NCBI RefSeq assembly: GCF_002008165.1
Contig: NZ_MRDM01000030.1
Coordinates: 248,001 to 312,000 of the forward strand
From: Rhizobium laguerreae
Lineage (GTDB): Bacteria; Pseudomonadota; Alphaproteobacteria; Rhizobiales; Rhizobiaceae
Length of the DNA stretch: 64,000 nucleotides
Reading direction: 5' to 3'
Position numbers and translations under genes: made by a program. The notes under the pieces are model-generated. The model searched no databases and was not told the origin of the DNA. It saw only the letters and a list, made by a program, of their open reading frames with translations. Shown in pieces: positions 26,126 through 35,296 of this stretch; within the stretch, counting starts at the first letter, position 1, and the number at the start of each line of letters is the position of its first letter.

Positions 26126-26908
26126 ATGAAAATCGACAGTATCGGATTCGTCGGAACCGGCGCGATCACCGAGGCGATGGTTCGCGGGCTTCTTACTGAG
26201 CCGGCCTATGCCTCCGAGATTCACGTGTCTCCACGAAGCGCTCACATCGCCGCGACGCTGGCAGACGAATTTGCCACTGTCAGAATTGCCAAGGACAATC
26301 AGGACGTCGTCGAGCGCAGCGACATGGTGTTCCTGGCGATACGGCCGCAGGTCGCCGAGGATGTCGTGCGCGCGCTATCGTTCAGGAATGGCCAAATGGT
26401 CGTCAGCCTCGTTGCGGCGACGGAGCGCCAGGCCCTCTCAGAATGGATCGCCGCCGACGTGCACCTCGTGCAGGCGATTCCCTTGCCCTTCGTCGCCGAC
26501 CGGCAAGGCGTCACCGCCATCTATCCGCCCGATACCGCCGTCGCAGCGCTTTTCGATACGCTCGGAACGGCTGTCCAATGCCAGTCGAGGAAGGAATACG
26601 ATCTTCTCGCAGCAGCGAGCGCAATGATGTCGACCTATTTCGGCATCATGGAGCAGGTTGCCGTCTGGCTGGAAAGAAGCGGCCTCGAAAAGGCGAAGGG
26701 ACAGGCCTACATTGCCCCGCTCTTTGCAAGCCTCGCGCAGAAAGCGAACAGCCCCGGCAACGAACCGTTCAGCGCGCTGAGCCGCGAATTCGCGACCAAG
26801 GGCGGACTGAACGAGCAGGTTCTTTCGGACTTCGAGAAGAAGGGCGGCCTTGGCGCGCTGACCGCTGCACTCGACGGCGTGCTTGCTCGGATCGAGGGCA
26901 GGAACTAG
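26126..26908 (+). CDS. proC: Pyrroline-5-carboxylate reductase
   Basis: 260 residues. A Rossmann N-terminus GFVGTGAITEAMVRGL and the P5C-reductase core (FLAIRPQVAEDVV, VSLVAA) indicate NAD(P)H-dependent reduction of pyrroline-5-carboxylate to proline. The dimerisation domain is less conserved than in housekeeping ProC, so an accessory copy or a reductase for a related cyclic imine is possible. A RIME-like double palindrome follows immediately after the stop codon. Confidence 0.78.
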   Translation: MKIDSIGFVGTGAITEAMVRGLLTEPAYASEIHVSPRSAHIAATLADEFATVRIAKDNQDVVERSDMVFLAIRPQVAEDVVRALSFRNGQMVVSLVAATERQALSEWIAADVHLVQAIPLPFVADRQGVTAIYPPDTAVAALFDTLGTAVQCQSRKEYDLLAAASAMMSTYFGIMEQVAVWLERSGLEKAKGQAYIAPLFASLAQKANSPGNEPFSALSREFATKGGLNEQVLSDFEKKGGLGALTAALDGVLARIEGRN

Positions 26909-27006
26909 CGCATTGGCCCGAAAATCAGAATCGATTTTCGGGCCAATGCGTAACTTCAAAGTGTTAGAGCGTCCTTTGTGCGTCCGAAGGGACGCACGGC
27001 GCTCTA
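26909..27006. repeat. RIME-like double palindrome / bidirectional terminator
   Basis: Two hairpins in tandem. The first has perfect 18-base arms (26909-26926 and 26933-26950, CGCATTGGCCCGAAAATC and complement). The second has GTGCGTCC/GGACGCAC around GAAG at 26978-26997, with outer arms TAGAGCG/CGCTCTA at 26965-26971 and 27000-27006. Size and two-hairpin form fit the Rhizobium intergenic mosaic elements. It separates convergent proC and the PuuR-like gene and can end transcription both ways. A related hairpin lies at 48922. Confidence 0.7.
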
Positions 27007-27552
27007 GAAAGTCGGTGGCGTGCAGGCGCTGATGACCTCGCAGGGCACCGGTCCGACGCAGCGGAAGCGGTGCGGGCGCCGGCTTTCGAAATAGTAGGCG
27101 TCACCCGCTCCAAGGATCCGCCGCTCGTCATCGACCGTCACCTCGAGCCTTCCCGAGAGCACGATCCCGCCCTCCTCCCCCTCGTGAACAAGGGGGACCT
27201 TTCCGGTATCCGCGCCCGGCTGGTAACATTCCTTGAGTATTTGCAGGCTGCGCCCGAAGAGATTTTCCCCAACCTGCCTGTAGGAAATGGCGCCCTTGCC
27301 GATCTCCACCAGCTCCTCGGCCGCATAGAAGGCCTTCCTGGGACGCTCGGGCTCGAAGGCGAAGAACTCCGCCAGACCGATGGGGATGCCGTCCAGGATT
27401 CGCTTCAAGGCCCCGACCGAGGGATTGGAAGCGTTCGATTCGATCAGCGAGATCGTCGAATTGGGCACACCGGTGCGCTTGGCGAGCTCGCGCTGGGAAA
27501 GCTTATGGGCGATGCGGAGATGGCGAAGGCGGCTGCCGATGTCGACTGACAT
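27004..27552 (-). CDS. XRE-cupin (PuuR-like) regulator
   Basis: 182 residues: HTH at about residues 5-60 (LRHLRIAHKLSQRELAKRTG, NSTISLIESN) and a C-terminal cupin (GEEGGIVLSGRLEVTVDDE, DAYYFESRRPHRF). This layout is shared by PuuR-type regulators of polyamine and amino-acid catabolism. It is divergent from the aminotransferase at 27697 with a 144-base promoter region, so it probably controls that gene. The stop codon is part of the RIME-like palindrome. Confidence 0.88.
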   Translation of the reverse strand: MSVDIGSRLRHLRIAHKLSQRELAKRTGVPNSTISLIESNASNPSVGALKRILDGIPIGLAEFFAFEPERPRKAFYAAEELVEIGKGAISYRQVGENLFGRSLQILKECYQPGADTGKVPLVHEGEEGGIVLSGRLEVTVDDERRILGAGDAYYFESRRPHRFRCVGPVPCEVISACTPPTF

Positions 27553-27696
27553 GATGCGGTTCGTTTGCGTTGTCCAGAATATCCAAAATCATATCTTTCG
27601 ATCTGTTTAATTTCAACGGCTTGCGCCGACAAAGAAAACGACTTGTTTGAAAGGGAGAAATTGTCATTCTCGGCGCCATTCCCAAAGGAGGCCAGG

Positions 27697-29031
27697 ATGG
27701 ACCAGCTCAGCAAAACGAACGCGCCCGTACTCGAAAATTTCTGGATGCCGTTCACCGCGAACCGGCAATTCAAGGCCGCGCCGCGCCTTCTCGCAGCAGC
27801 GGAGGGAATGTACTACACCGACGTCGATGGACATCAGGTGCTTGACGGCACGGCCGGTCTCTGGTGCTGCAACGCCGGCCACGGCCGCAAGAAGATCGCC
27901 CAAGCCGTCGAGCGACAGCTTGCGACACTGGACTATGCGCCGACCTTTCAGATGGGGCATCCGATCGCCTTCGACTTCGCCGCGAAATTGGCTGCGAACG
28001 CTCCGGGCGGTCCGCAAGCCAAGCTCGACAGGATCTTCTTCACCGGCTCTGGCTCGGAATCGGTTGATACGGCGCTGAAGATCGCCATCGCCTATCAGCG
28101 GGCGATCGGCCAAGGCACCCGCACGCGGATCATCGGACGCGAGAAGGGATATCATGGCGTCGGGTTCGGCGGCATTTCCGTCGGCGGTCTCGTCAACAAC
28201 CGGCGGGTCTTCCCTCAAATACCGGCCGACCACATGCGCCACACGCTCGACGTCGAGCGTAATGCGTTTTCGAAGGGCCTTCCCCTGCACGGCGTCGAAC
28301 TGGCGGACGATCTTGAGCGGCTGGTGCAGCTGCATGGCGCCGAAACAATCGCGGCTGTTATCGTCGAGCCGATGTCGGGATCGGCGGGTGTGGTCCTGCC
28401 TGCGAAGGGCTATCTGGAGAAGCTGCGTGCGACGGCCGACAAACACGGCATCCTGCTGATCTTCGACGAGGTCATCACCGGTTTCGGCCGTCTCGGTACG
28501 CCTTTCGCGACCGACTATTTCGGCGTCGTGCCTGACCTGGTCACGGCAGCAAAGGGCCTCACCAACGGCGCGATCCCCATGGGCGCAGTCTTTGCCAGCC
28601 GCAAGATCTATGACGGCCTGATGGTCGGACCGGAAAACGCGATCGAACTCTTCCATGGCTATACCTATTCCGGCCATCCGGTCGCCTGCGCAGCCGGGCT
28701 CGCTACGCTGGAGATCTACGAGGAGGAAGGCCTGCTGACGCGCGCATCCGCCTTGGCCGAACACTGGCAGGAGGCTCTGCATTCGCTGACAGGCCAGCCT
28801 CATGTGGTCGATATCCGCAATCTCGGCCTGGTCGGCGCGGTCGAACTGGCTCCTCGTGACGGGGCGCCTGGAACCCGCGCCTATGACATCTTCGTTGACT
28901 GCTTCAACAAGGGCCTGTTGATCCGGGTAACCGGCGACATTATCGCCCTCTCGCCGCCGCTCATTATCGAGAAAAGCCAGATCGACACGATCGTTTCGAT
29001 CCTCGGTGATGCCCTGAAGCGTGCGGCATAG
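27697..29031 (+). CDS. Class III (omega) aminotransferase
   Basis: 444 residues of fold-type I PLP enzyme, close to beta-alanine/omega-amino acid:pyruvate transaminases: FWMPFTANRQFKAAPRLL start, LWCCNAGHGRKKI, FDEVITGFGRLG (PLP Asp) and the Schiff-base Lys286 in TAAKGLTNGAIPMG. ATG 27697 has AAAGGAGG upstream; earlier in-frame codons are not used. With the divergent PuuR-like regulator it probably serves catabolism of an omega-amino acid or polyamine-derived amine. Confidence 0.9.
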   Translation: MDQLSKTNAPVLENFWMPFTANRQFKAAPRLLAAAEGMYYTDVDGHQVLDGTAGLWCCNAGHGRKKIAQAVERQLATLDYAPTFQMGHPIAFDFAAKLAANAPGGPQAKLDRIFFTGSGSESVDTALKIAIAYQRAIGQGTRTRIIGREKGYHGVGFGGISVGGLVNNRRVFPQIPADHMRHTLDVERNAFSKGLPLHGVELADDLERLVQLHGAETIAAVIVEPMSGSAGVVLPAKGYLEKLRATADKHGILLIFDEVITGFGRLGTPFATDYFGVVPDLVTAAKGLTNGAIPMGAVFASRKIYDGLMVGPENAIELFHGYTYSGHPVACAAGLATLEIYEEEGLLTRASALAEHWQEALHSLTGQPHVVDIRNLGLVGAVELAPRDGAPGTRAYDIFVDCFNKGLLIRVTGDIIALSPPLIIEKSQIDTIVSILGDALKRAA

Positions 29032-29115
29032 ATCCGTATCTCGCTTGCCGTTCCCGCCGGCGATCAGACACCTGGTCCATCGTCGGCGGAACCATCCGGC
29101 ACGCCGAAATGGAGC

Positions 29116-30138
29116 TCAGCGCTTCAATGTCTGTGACGGCAGCTGGCCGAAACGCTTCCTGTATTCGGCTGCAAATCGCCCCGGATGCATAAATCCCCAT
29201 TTTAGCGCGACGTCGGCGATGGCCTGCCTCGCGTCGGACTCGAGCAAATCTCGATGGGCGGCGGCCATCCGAAGGTCCTGCAGGTAGGACATTGGGGTCG
29301 TATTCCTGAACTGCCGGAAACCTTGTTGCAAAGTCCGAACGCTTACCTTGGCTGCCATCGCGATGTCGCTGAGCGAAATCGGCTCGGCGATGTGTTCCTG
29401 CATGAAGTCGATCGCCCACTTCACATGGCGTGGAGCCGGTGCAGGAGCAGGAAGCGCAAGCTCGTTCGAATAACGATTGGGGCAGGATTCCAGAAGCAGA
29501 TAGATCGCCGCGTCGCACAGCGAGCTGACCGCCAGCGGCGCCCGTTGCAGCGGTCCGTCCCCACTGAGACCGCGATGCAGGCTCGAGACAATTTGCTGCA
29601 ACACGAGCCCCGGGCCGTTCGTCAGATCGATGTGAGGATGAAAATCGATGTCGCCGCTGATCGTTCTCTCGAACATATGCGTGAGGTGACTGACGATCTT
29701 CGCCTGATCGACGAACAGGCCGAAATGACGGCGTGGCCCAAACAGGCGGGCACCGGCGGCGCGACCTGCCTCCAGGATCGTACCGCGGGCTGGAACCGAA
29801 TAGATTTGCTCCCGCATGCCTTCGAAAGATGCGTTTCCTTCCATCGGCAGAAAAACGATCATCCTGTCGCTGGGCGCCTCCCGCCTGATCAGGATTGTGC
29901 CTTCGTAGGTGCAGTCGGCGACGGTTACCTCTTCTCCCACGGATACGAAATTGCAGCGGTATGCAATCGGCATATTGCCTTCGGCCGCAACCTTGATCGG
30001 GGAGTTCGGCGTCGACAATATTTCCGAGAGCTCATCCGGGTCTGTTCCACTGTGTGCTGTCTCCCGAAACGACATGCCCTGCTCCGCCAGCTGTCGGGTG
30101 AGGCCGCCGTTGTTCCGGATATGAGAATTGACAGACAT
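29116..30138 (-). CDS. AraC family regulator
   Basis: About 340 residues: N-terminal AraC-binding-like domain and a C-terminal double HTH (about residues 235-335: EPISLSDIAMAAKVSVRTLQQGFRQF, then AIADVALKWGFMHPGRFAAEYRKRFG). ATG 30138 is preferred over an in-frame TTG four codons upstream. It resembles regulators of the FeaR/OxyR-independent AraC group with ARAC N-terminal ligand domains, but its target is unclear: it lies downstream of dadA on the same strand and converges on the aminotransferase. Confidence 0.88.
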   Translation of the reverse strand: MSVNSHIRNNGGLTRQLAEQGMSFRETAHSGTDPDELSEILSTPNSPIKVAAEGNMPIAYRCNFVSVGEEVTVADCTYEGTILIRREAPSDRMIVFLPMEGNASFEGMREQIYSVPARGTILEAGRAAGARLFGPRRHFGLFVDQAKIVSHLTHMFERTISGDIDFHPHIDLTNGPGLVLQQIVSSLHRGLSGDGPLQRAPLAVSSLCDAAIYLLLESCPNRYSNELALPAPAPAPRHVKWAIDFMQEHIAEPISLSDIAMAAKVSVRTLQQGFRQFRNTTPMSYLQDLRMAAAHRDLLESDARQAIADVALKWGFMHPGRFAAEYRKRFGQLPSQTLKR

Positions 30139-30221
30139 TCGTGACCTCAAAAGACGATGTACAACAAGTGATAGCGGATTTACGCAATCATGCTCATCTT
30201 GTTTGCGTTGCCAGGACAGGT

Positions 30222-31472
30222 TCAGCCGTAGCGGCTGATTGCGAGATCCTTCGCGTCGATCTCCGGCTGGCCGCCGCTGACGAGATCGGCGATGAGCCGC
30301 GCCGAACCGGTGCTCATGGTCCAGCCGAGTGTGCCGTGACCGGTATTGAGAAAGAGGCCGGCAACTTTCGTCCCGCCGATGACCGGCGTGCCATCAGGCG
30401 TCATCGGACGCAGGCCGGACCAGAAGGAGGCCCTGGAAATATCGCCTCCGGGGAAGAGATCGGTGACCGAATATTCCAGCGTGCTGCGGCGGGCGAGGCC
30501 GAGATCATTGGTGTAGCCTGATATTTCGGCCATGCCGCCGACACGGATGCGGTCGCCGAGCCGGGTGATCGCGATCTTGTAGGTCTCGTCCATGACGGTC
30601 GATTCCGGCGCGCGTGACGCATCGGTGATCGGGATGGTGAGCGAATAGCCCTTGACGGGATAGACCGGCAGCCTGATGCCGAGCGGCTTGAGCAGCAGCG
30701 GCGAATAGCTGCCGAGCGCGACCACCACCGCCTCGGCACTCATCCGCTCACGATCGGTGATGATCCCGCGCACCCGGCCGGCCTCGACATCCAGCGCCTT
30801 GATCGTCGTCCCGTAAGCGAAACGGACGCCGAGCGCCTCGGCTTTGGCCGCCAGCGCGTTGGTGAACTTGAAGCAATCGCCGGTTTCGTCCTTCGGCGTC
30901 AGCAGACCGCCGACAATCTTGTCGCGCACATGCTTCAGCGCCGGTTCGAAGCGGATGCAGCCGTCCCGGTCCAGCACCTCATAGGGAATGCCGTCGGCAG
31001 CCAGCGCCTTGACATCCTTTGCCGAGGCATCGAGCTGCTGCTCAGTGCGGAACAGCTGCAGGGTTCCCTGCATGCGTTCGTCATAGGCAATGCCGGTCTC
31101 GGCGCGAAGGTCGGCTAGCGCGATGCGGCTGTAGTCGGCAAGGCGCAGCATGCGGCTCTTGTTGATCGCGTAACGCTCGAAGGTGCAGTTCGACAGCATC
31201 CTCGCCATCCAGGAGAGCATGGCCATGTCGAGTTTCGGGCGCAGGATGAGCGGCGCGTGCTTCATGAACAGCCACTTCATGGCCTTCATGGGAATGCCGG
31301 GCGCTGCCCATGGCGAGCAATAGCCGAAGGAGACTTCGCCGGCATTGGCAAAGCTCGTCTCCAGCGCCGGACCCGGCTGCCGGTCGACGACCGTGACCTC
31401 ATGGCCGGCCTTGGCGAGCTGATAAGCGGATGTGACGCCGACGATGCCGGCTCCTAGAACGATGACTTTCAT
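30222..31472 (-). CDS. dadA: D-amino acid dehydrogenase small subunit
   Basis: 416 residues, standard DadA length. FAD-binding VIVLGAGIVGVTSAYQLAKAG at the N-terminus, then ETSFANAGEVSFGYCSPWAAPG, a DadA hallmark, and GTLGWTMSTGSA near the end. It oxidises D-alanine and related D-amino acids to keto acids, feeding electrons to the respiratory chain at the membrane. ATG 31472 follows the alr stop by 29 bases, so alr-dadA is an operon for alanine catabolism. The longer open frame upstream overlaps alr. Confidence 0.95.
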   Translation of the reverse strand: MKVIVLGAGIVGVTSAYQLAKAGHEVTVVDRQPGPALETSFANAGEVSFGYCSPWAAPGIPMKAMKWLFMKHAPLILRPKLDMAMLSWMARMLSNCTFERYAINKSRMLRLADYSRIALADLRAETGIAYDERMQGTLQLFRTEQQLDASAKDVKALAADGIPYEVLDRDGCIRFEPALKHVRDKIVGGLLTPKDETGDCFKFTNALAAKAEALGVRFAYGTTIKALDVEAGRVRGIITDRERMSAEAVVVALGSYSPLLLKPLGIRLPVYPVKGYSLTIPITDASRAPESTVMDETYKIAITRLGDRIRVGGMAEISGYTNDLGLARRSTLEYSVTDLFPGGDISRASFWSGLRPMTPDGTPVIGGTKVAGLFLNTGHGTLGWTMSTGSARLIADLVSGGQPEIDAKDLAISRYG

Positions 31473-31501
31473 GATGTTCCCAATGATGGAGCCGCCGGCT
31501 C

Positions 31502-32635
31502 TTAGCGATATTGCCTGTCGTAACGATCGCCCAGGCCGGTTAGGATTTCGTAAGAAATGGTGCCGGCGTCTCGAGCGATGTCGTCGAGCGTCTGATGGCG
31601 GCCAAGCACTTCGACGAGACTGCCAAAGGTCAGCGCGCCTTCGGGCAGTGCTGATACGTCGACGGTCGCGCTGTCCATCGACACGCGGCCGACGATCGGC
31701 AGGCGGATGCCCTTGAAATAGACGGCACCGCGGTCGCCGAGGCATCGCGGCAGGCCATCGGCGTAGCCGGCGGCAATGGTGGCGAGACGCGTTTCCCGTT
31801 GCGTCACATGCGCGCCGCCATAGCCGATCTTCGCACCCGCGGGCACAGTGCGCGTCTGCACGACGGCGACATTGAGGCTGACGACCGGCTCCATCGGGTT
31901 CTTCTCGCCGGCGTTCGGAGCGCCGCCATAAAGCGCGATGCCCGGGCGAGCGAGCACGCCGTGATAGGCGTGGCCCAGGAAAACGCCGCCGGAATTGGCG
32001 AAGGAAATATCGAAGCCGGGAAATTCTTCGGCGATGCGGGACATCTCTTCAAACTGGTCGCCGTTCTGCTCGCTGTCGATGTCATCGGCCGAAGCCAGAT
32101 GGCTCATGATGAACAGGATTTCGACATTGCTGCCATCGCGAAGAGCCGCCGCCAGCTCTGCTCGCTCTTCCCTGGGAAAACCGAGCCGCGACATGCCGGT
32201 GTCGAACTGCAGGACGGCTGGCAGGCAGCGCTTCAGAATGCGCGCAGCCGCCGACCATTGCCGCCACTGCGCCAGTGAATTGAGAACCGGGACAATGCCC
32301 ATCTCGGCGCAGGCGATCTCGTTGCCCGGCTGCAAGCCGTTCAGCACGAAAATCTGGGCGTCGTGCGCAAGTGCCGGCCGGAGCCTCACGGCCTCGACAA
32401 ACTGGGCGACGAAGAAATGCCTGCAACCTTCACTGTGAAGCGTTCTCGCCACCCGCTCAGCGCCAAGGCCATAGGCGTCAGCCTTGACGACGGCGCCGGC
32501 GCGGACCGGCGCCAGCATCGATACGAGCTTGCGATAGTTACGGCCAAGGGCGGCAAGATCGATTGTCAGATAACCCGTGGCTCCCTGCGTGGTCGTCGCA
32601 ATGCGTGTGCGGGAAACCAAAATATCGCTATCCAT
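31502..32635 (-). CDS. alr: Alanine racemase (catabolic)
   Basis: 377 residues from ATG 32635, with AGGGG five bases upstream; a GTG two codons earlier is possible. PLP Lys51 lies in AVVKADAYGLG, and the catalytic Tyr in IGYGGAHV. Interconverts L- and D-alanine. Being first in an operon with dadA and divergent from an Lrp/AsnC gene, it is the DadX-type catabolic enzyme rather than the cell-wall one. Confidence 0.94.
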   Translation of the reverse strand: MDSDILVSRTRIATTTQGATGYLTIDLAALGRNYRKLVSMLAPVRAGAVVKADAYGLGAERVARTLHSEGCRHFFVAQFVEAVRLRPALAHDAQIFVLNGLQPGNEIACAEMGIVPVLNSLAQWRQWSAAARILKRCLPAVLQFDTGMSRLGFPREERAELAAALRDGSNVEILFIMSHLASADDIDSEQNGDQFEEMSRIAEEFPGFDISFANSGGVFLGHAYHGVLARPGIALYGGAPNAGEKNPMEPVVSLNVAVVQTRTVPAGAKIGYGGAHVTQRETRLATIAAGYADGLPRCLGDRGAVYFKGIRLPIVGRVSMDSATVDVSALPEGALTFGSLVEVLGRHQTLDDIARDAGTISYEILTGLGDRYDRQYR

Positions 32636-32702
32636 GTCCACCCCTTTTCTATCTCAGGGAGTTTATGAAATAATGAGCGAAATTGCCGATCATTCAGTAG
32701 TT

Positions 32703-32737
32703 GATTATTGCATGCTCCGCCTATTATCCGCATAATC
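32703..32737. promoter_or_regulatory. Dyad in alr/lrp divergent promoter
   Basis: GATTAT (32703-32708) and ATAATC (32732-32737) lie in the A/T-rich 126-base region between the divergent alr and lrp starts, spaced about three helical turns centre to centre, as expected for Lrp/AsnC-family octamer binding. Functional assignment is inferred from position. Confidence 0.4.
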
Positions 32738-32761
32738 GATAAAAATTTGGAACGATCCACT

Positions 32762-33226
32762 ATGCCCGCTCTCGACGCCATCGATCGCAATATCCTGAGA
32801 CTGCTGCGCCTCGATGCCCGCATGAGCAATGCCAAGCTCGCCGCCGAGATCGGTCTCTCTCCATCCGCCTGTCTCAGGCGCATCAAGATCATGGAAAAAT
32901 CAGGCGTGATCCGCGGCTATACGGTGCTGGTAGACACCGGCAATGCGGATGAGATGATCGCCGTGATCATCAACATCACTCTCGAACGACAAACGGAGGA
33001 CTATCTCGACCGCCTCGAGGCGGCGGTCCGCCGGCATCCCGAGATCCGCGAATGTTTTTTGATGACCGGCGGTTCCGACTACCTGCTGCGCGTGGAGGTT
33101 GCCAATGCCGGCGAGTTCGAGCGGATCCACAAGGAGATCCTGTCGACCTTGCCCGGCGTCCTCAGGATTCATTCCAGCTTCTCGATCCGCAATGTTCTGG
33201 CGACGCGCACGAGGGGCAGGCGCTGA
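32762..33226 (+). CDS. Lrp/AsnC family regulator (DadR-like)
   Basis: 154 residues: HTH at about residues 4-60 (LDAIDRNILRLLRLDARMSN, LSPSACLRRIKIMEKSGVI) and a RAM ligand-binding domain (VRRHPEIRECFLMTGGSDYLLRVEV). It is divergent from alr-dadA and most likely activates that operon in response to alanine, as DadR and related Lrp proteins do. Confidence 0.9.
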   Translation: MPALDAIDRNILRLLRLDARMSNAKLAAEIGLSPSACLRRIKIMEKSGVIRGYTVLVDTGNADEMIAVIINITLERQTEDYLDRLEAAVRRHPEIRECFLMTGGSDYLLRVEVANAGEFERIHKEILSTLPGVLRIHSSFSIRNVLATRTRGRR

Positions 33227-33242
33227 ACCGCGATCACCAAGC

Positions 33243-33968
33243 CTATATCAATTCGAGTGCCGTGGCCTTGGCGACCGCTTCGCTCGTCGTGGCGACGGTC
33301 AGCTTCCGGCGTGCCGAGGCGAGATAGAGCTGCACCGCGCTTACCGAAATGCACAGGCGGGCGCAGATCTGCTTTGCCAGAAGGCCGCTGGCCGTCATCT
33401 CAAGACATTGCAGCTCGCGGCGGGACAGTTGCGGAAAATCCGCAATTTTTCTCATCCCCGACAGAACCATCGCCCTGTCGTGGAGATGGTGGGCGAGAAA
33501 CTGGAGGTCGCGCATGCTGTCCATGCGAAATTGTCGCCAGTAGGCGTCGGGATGGTTGGAGGTCACCGTAAACAGCGATCGCTCCCCGTGAGGTCCCCGC
33601 ACCGGCAGGGTAACGCCTTGCCGGCCGACACCGAAGGCCATCGCCTCCTTGAAGAAGCCATAGGCCTGGCCTGAATCCCATTTAGACGCAGACCATTCCA
33701 CGGGCAGGAAGCCGCGCTGGCCGAGGCGCACGACGGGATCGATGCTGAAGTAATCCCGGTCAAGATATTGCTTTACCCACTCGGGCGGGTAGGTCAGCAT
33801 CAGCAATGGATTGCTGGCCGTCGCCCCCGAGGAGCGTGTTACATGCAAAACCATGTGCGATATCGCATAGATGTGGCGGACTTCGTCCAGAGTCGTTTCC
33901 AGGTCCCCCAATGTCGGCGATGCGGAGATCCGGTCCAGACTGTAGAAAAAACGAGAACTGCTCAGCAT
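33243..33968 (-). CDS. LuxR family quorum-sensing regulator
   Basis: 241 residues from ATG 33968. The autoinducer domain shows the conserved W, Y and D-P set (PPEWVKQYLDRDYFSIDPVV, then PVEWSASKWDS, and G in LPVRGPHGERSLFTV). The C-terminal GerE-type HTH is LSRRELQCLEMTASGLLAKQICARLCISVSAVQLYLASARRKL. It lies 162 bases downstream of luxI on the same strand. The longer open frame upstream overlaps the intergenic region and lacks homology. Confidence 0.92.
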   Translation of the reverse strand: MLSSSRFFYSLDRISASPTLGDLETTLDEVRHIYAISHMVLHVTRSSGATASNPLLMLTYPPEWVKQYLDRDYFSIDPVVRLGQRGFLPVEWSASKWDSGQAYGFFKEAMAFGVGRQGVTLPVRGPHGERSLFTVTSNHPDAYWRQFRMDSMRDLQFLAHHLHDRAMVLSGMRKIADFPQLSRRELQCLEMTASGLLAKQICARLCISVSAVQLYLASARRKLTVATTSEAVAKATALELI

Positions 33969-34130
33969 GAGATGGACTCGTGGTTGTGTGTTGTCCTGAC
34001 TGCTCGCGATGGTAACATTTCGAGATTGCCGAGAACAGCATATTTTATGGCAACTATGGCGCGACGTGAAGAACAGGTTAAAGAGCTGGCGAGACCTATC
34101 CCACTGCTGGGCGTGGGACAGCGACTGCAC

Positions 34131-34769
34131 TTACTGCATGCCGCCATCGACAAGGGCTCTGGCAGGATAGGGAGAGGCTTGCTCCAGCAGTCGGGACAGG
34201 TTGGCCCGAAGTGTTCGACAATTGTCCGCGGTCACATCCCATAGGCCAACATACAGCTTGCCGATCTCAGGCCGAGATCGAGCAAGCGGCGTCGGCCTCC
34301 AACCGATCCTGCGGTACACCCCAACCATCGCGACATCATAGACGCCGACGATGCTTTCGATACCGGTGTCGAGCGCAAGATCACAAAGCCCTGAGAGCAG
34401 CTCCGTGGCGACTGTGCGCGATTGGTCTATGTGTCCGGCAAGCGGATGAAGGCAAAAGCGGGTACATTCCCAGGTTGTCGGGCTATCGACGTCGATAGGC
34501 TGATCGAAGAAATGCCGGAACTCGCTTTTGAGCATCGTCGCTCCTGTGGTCGGCAGCAGGCGCAGCGAACCCGTCAGCGTGCCGGAAGGTCGTTGCGTGA
34601 CGAGATATACGGGATCTTCAGCCTCGTCGTATCGGTCCCTTTCCCACTGGTCCCGGACATCGACCTGCCATCCCAGCCGATCGCGAAAAACGGCGGCGCG
34701 AGCCCGAAACATTTCATCGAAAGCACGTCGATCGGTGTCGAGCATGTCTTTGGTGAGTATCCGCAACAT
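34131..34769 (-). CDS. Acyl-homoserine-lactone synthase (LuxI family)
   Basis: 212 residues with LuxI invariant residues: R and F in RAAVFRDRLGW, W and D in GWQVDVRD, D-E-D region DEAEDPVYLV, GSLRLLPTTG, and TWECTRFCLHP (Glu and Arg). It makes an N-acyl-homoserine lactone from SAM and acyl-ACP; the acyl chain cannot be predicted. It is followed by its cognate luxR; in the rhizobial rai and cin systems pairs are similarly adjacent, but which one this is cannot be fixed without comparison. Confidence 0.93.
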   Translation of the reverse strand: MLRILTKDMLDTDRRAFDEMFRARAAVFRDRLGWQVDVRDQWERDRYDEAEDPVYLVTQRPSGTLTGSLRLLPTTGATMLKSEFRHFFDQPIDVDSPTTWECTRFCLHPLAGHIDQSRTVATELLSGLCDLALDTGIESIVGVYDVAMVGVYRRIGWRPTPLARSRPEIGKLYVGLWDVTADNCRTLRANLSRLLEQASPYPARALVDGGMQ

Positions 34770-34822
34770 ATCCGTCCCTCCTGATGTGCTGACGTTTCAC
34801 AACAAGAGGTCGACCGGGAGCA

Positions 34823-34842
34823 ATCTGGATATTTCACCAGGT
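34823..34842 (-). promoter_or_regulatory. Candidate lux box upstream of luxI
   Basis: On the minus strand the 20 bases read as NNCT-N12-AGNN with inner CTGG...CCAG arms, the general lux/las-box form. It ends 54 bases before the luxI ATG, the right place for autoinduction by the adjacent LuxR protein. The symmetry is only four bases per arm, so the call is tentative. Confidence 0.45.
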
Positions 34843-34951
34843 TGACCGGTGCTTGGCTTTGCCTTCCCATTTCATAAGAAATTTCTGATGTTCGTCGATC
34901 GAAAGCTCTTGGTAATTGCCAATTTTAACGCAACCAACGGGAGGATTCTTG

Positions 34952-35296
34952 ATGACCCACGACATGGCACGCGGCAAACGTATTCGAGAGGCGATATCCC
35001 GCGGCAAGTTCCGGAAAGTTCACGCGCTGGCGGCCGAACTAGACGTGTCCGTCGCCGCCGTCTCACGCTGGCAGAATGGCGGTCATACCTCGCTGGAAAG
35101 CGCCTGCGCGCTCGCCAACCTGCTGGATGTCTCCCTCGACTGGCTGCTGCTCGGGCGAGGCACCATGGACTGGCATAGGAACAGCGCGATCTCCGCCACG
35201 GAATTGCAAATGGTTCTGGCGTTGCGCAACCGATCTGCGGCAACACGGTCCAATCTCGTTGGGCTGGTCGAATCCATCCCTCCGGAGCACCCATAA
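34952..35296 (+). CDS. Small XRE-type DNA-binding protein
   Basis: 114 residues from ATG 34952 with GGGAGG upstream. HTH at about residues 25-70 (VHALAAELDVSVAAVSRWQNGGHTSLESACALANLLDVSLDWLLLG), the usual Cro/CI fold with DWLLLGRG. The C-terminal half is short and helical. Divergent from luxI across a 182-base region, so it may tune the quorum-sensing promoter or be controlled with it. It also precedes the glucoamylase cluster. Confidence 0.8.
   Translation: MTHDMARGKRIREAISRGKFRKVHALAAELDVSVAAVSRWQNGGHTSLESACALANLLDVSLDWLLLGRGTMDWHRNSAISATELQMVLALRNRSAATRSNLVGLVESIPPEHP

Noticed and set aside
27664..28803. 379-codon minus-strand frame opposite the aminotransferase
   Set aside because: Shadow; the plus strand encodes a complete PLP enzyme with its Lys and Asp motifs.
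34000..34130. Second lux box before luxR
   Set aside because: No CT-N12-AG site with matching arms was found in the luxI-luxR gap.
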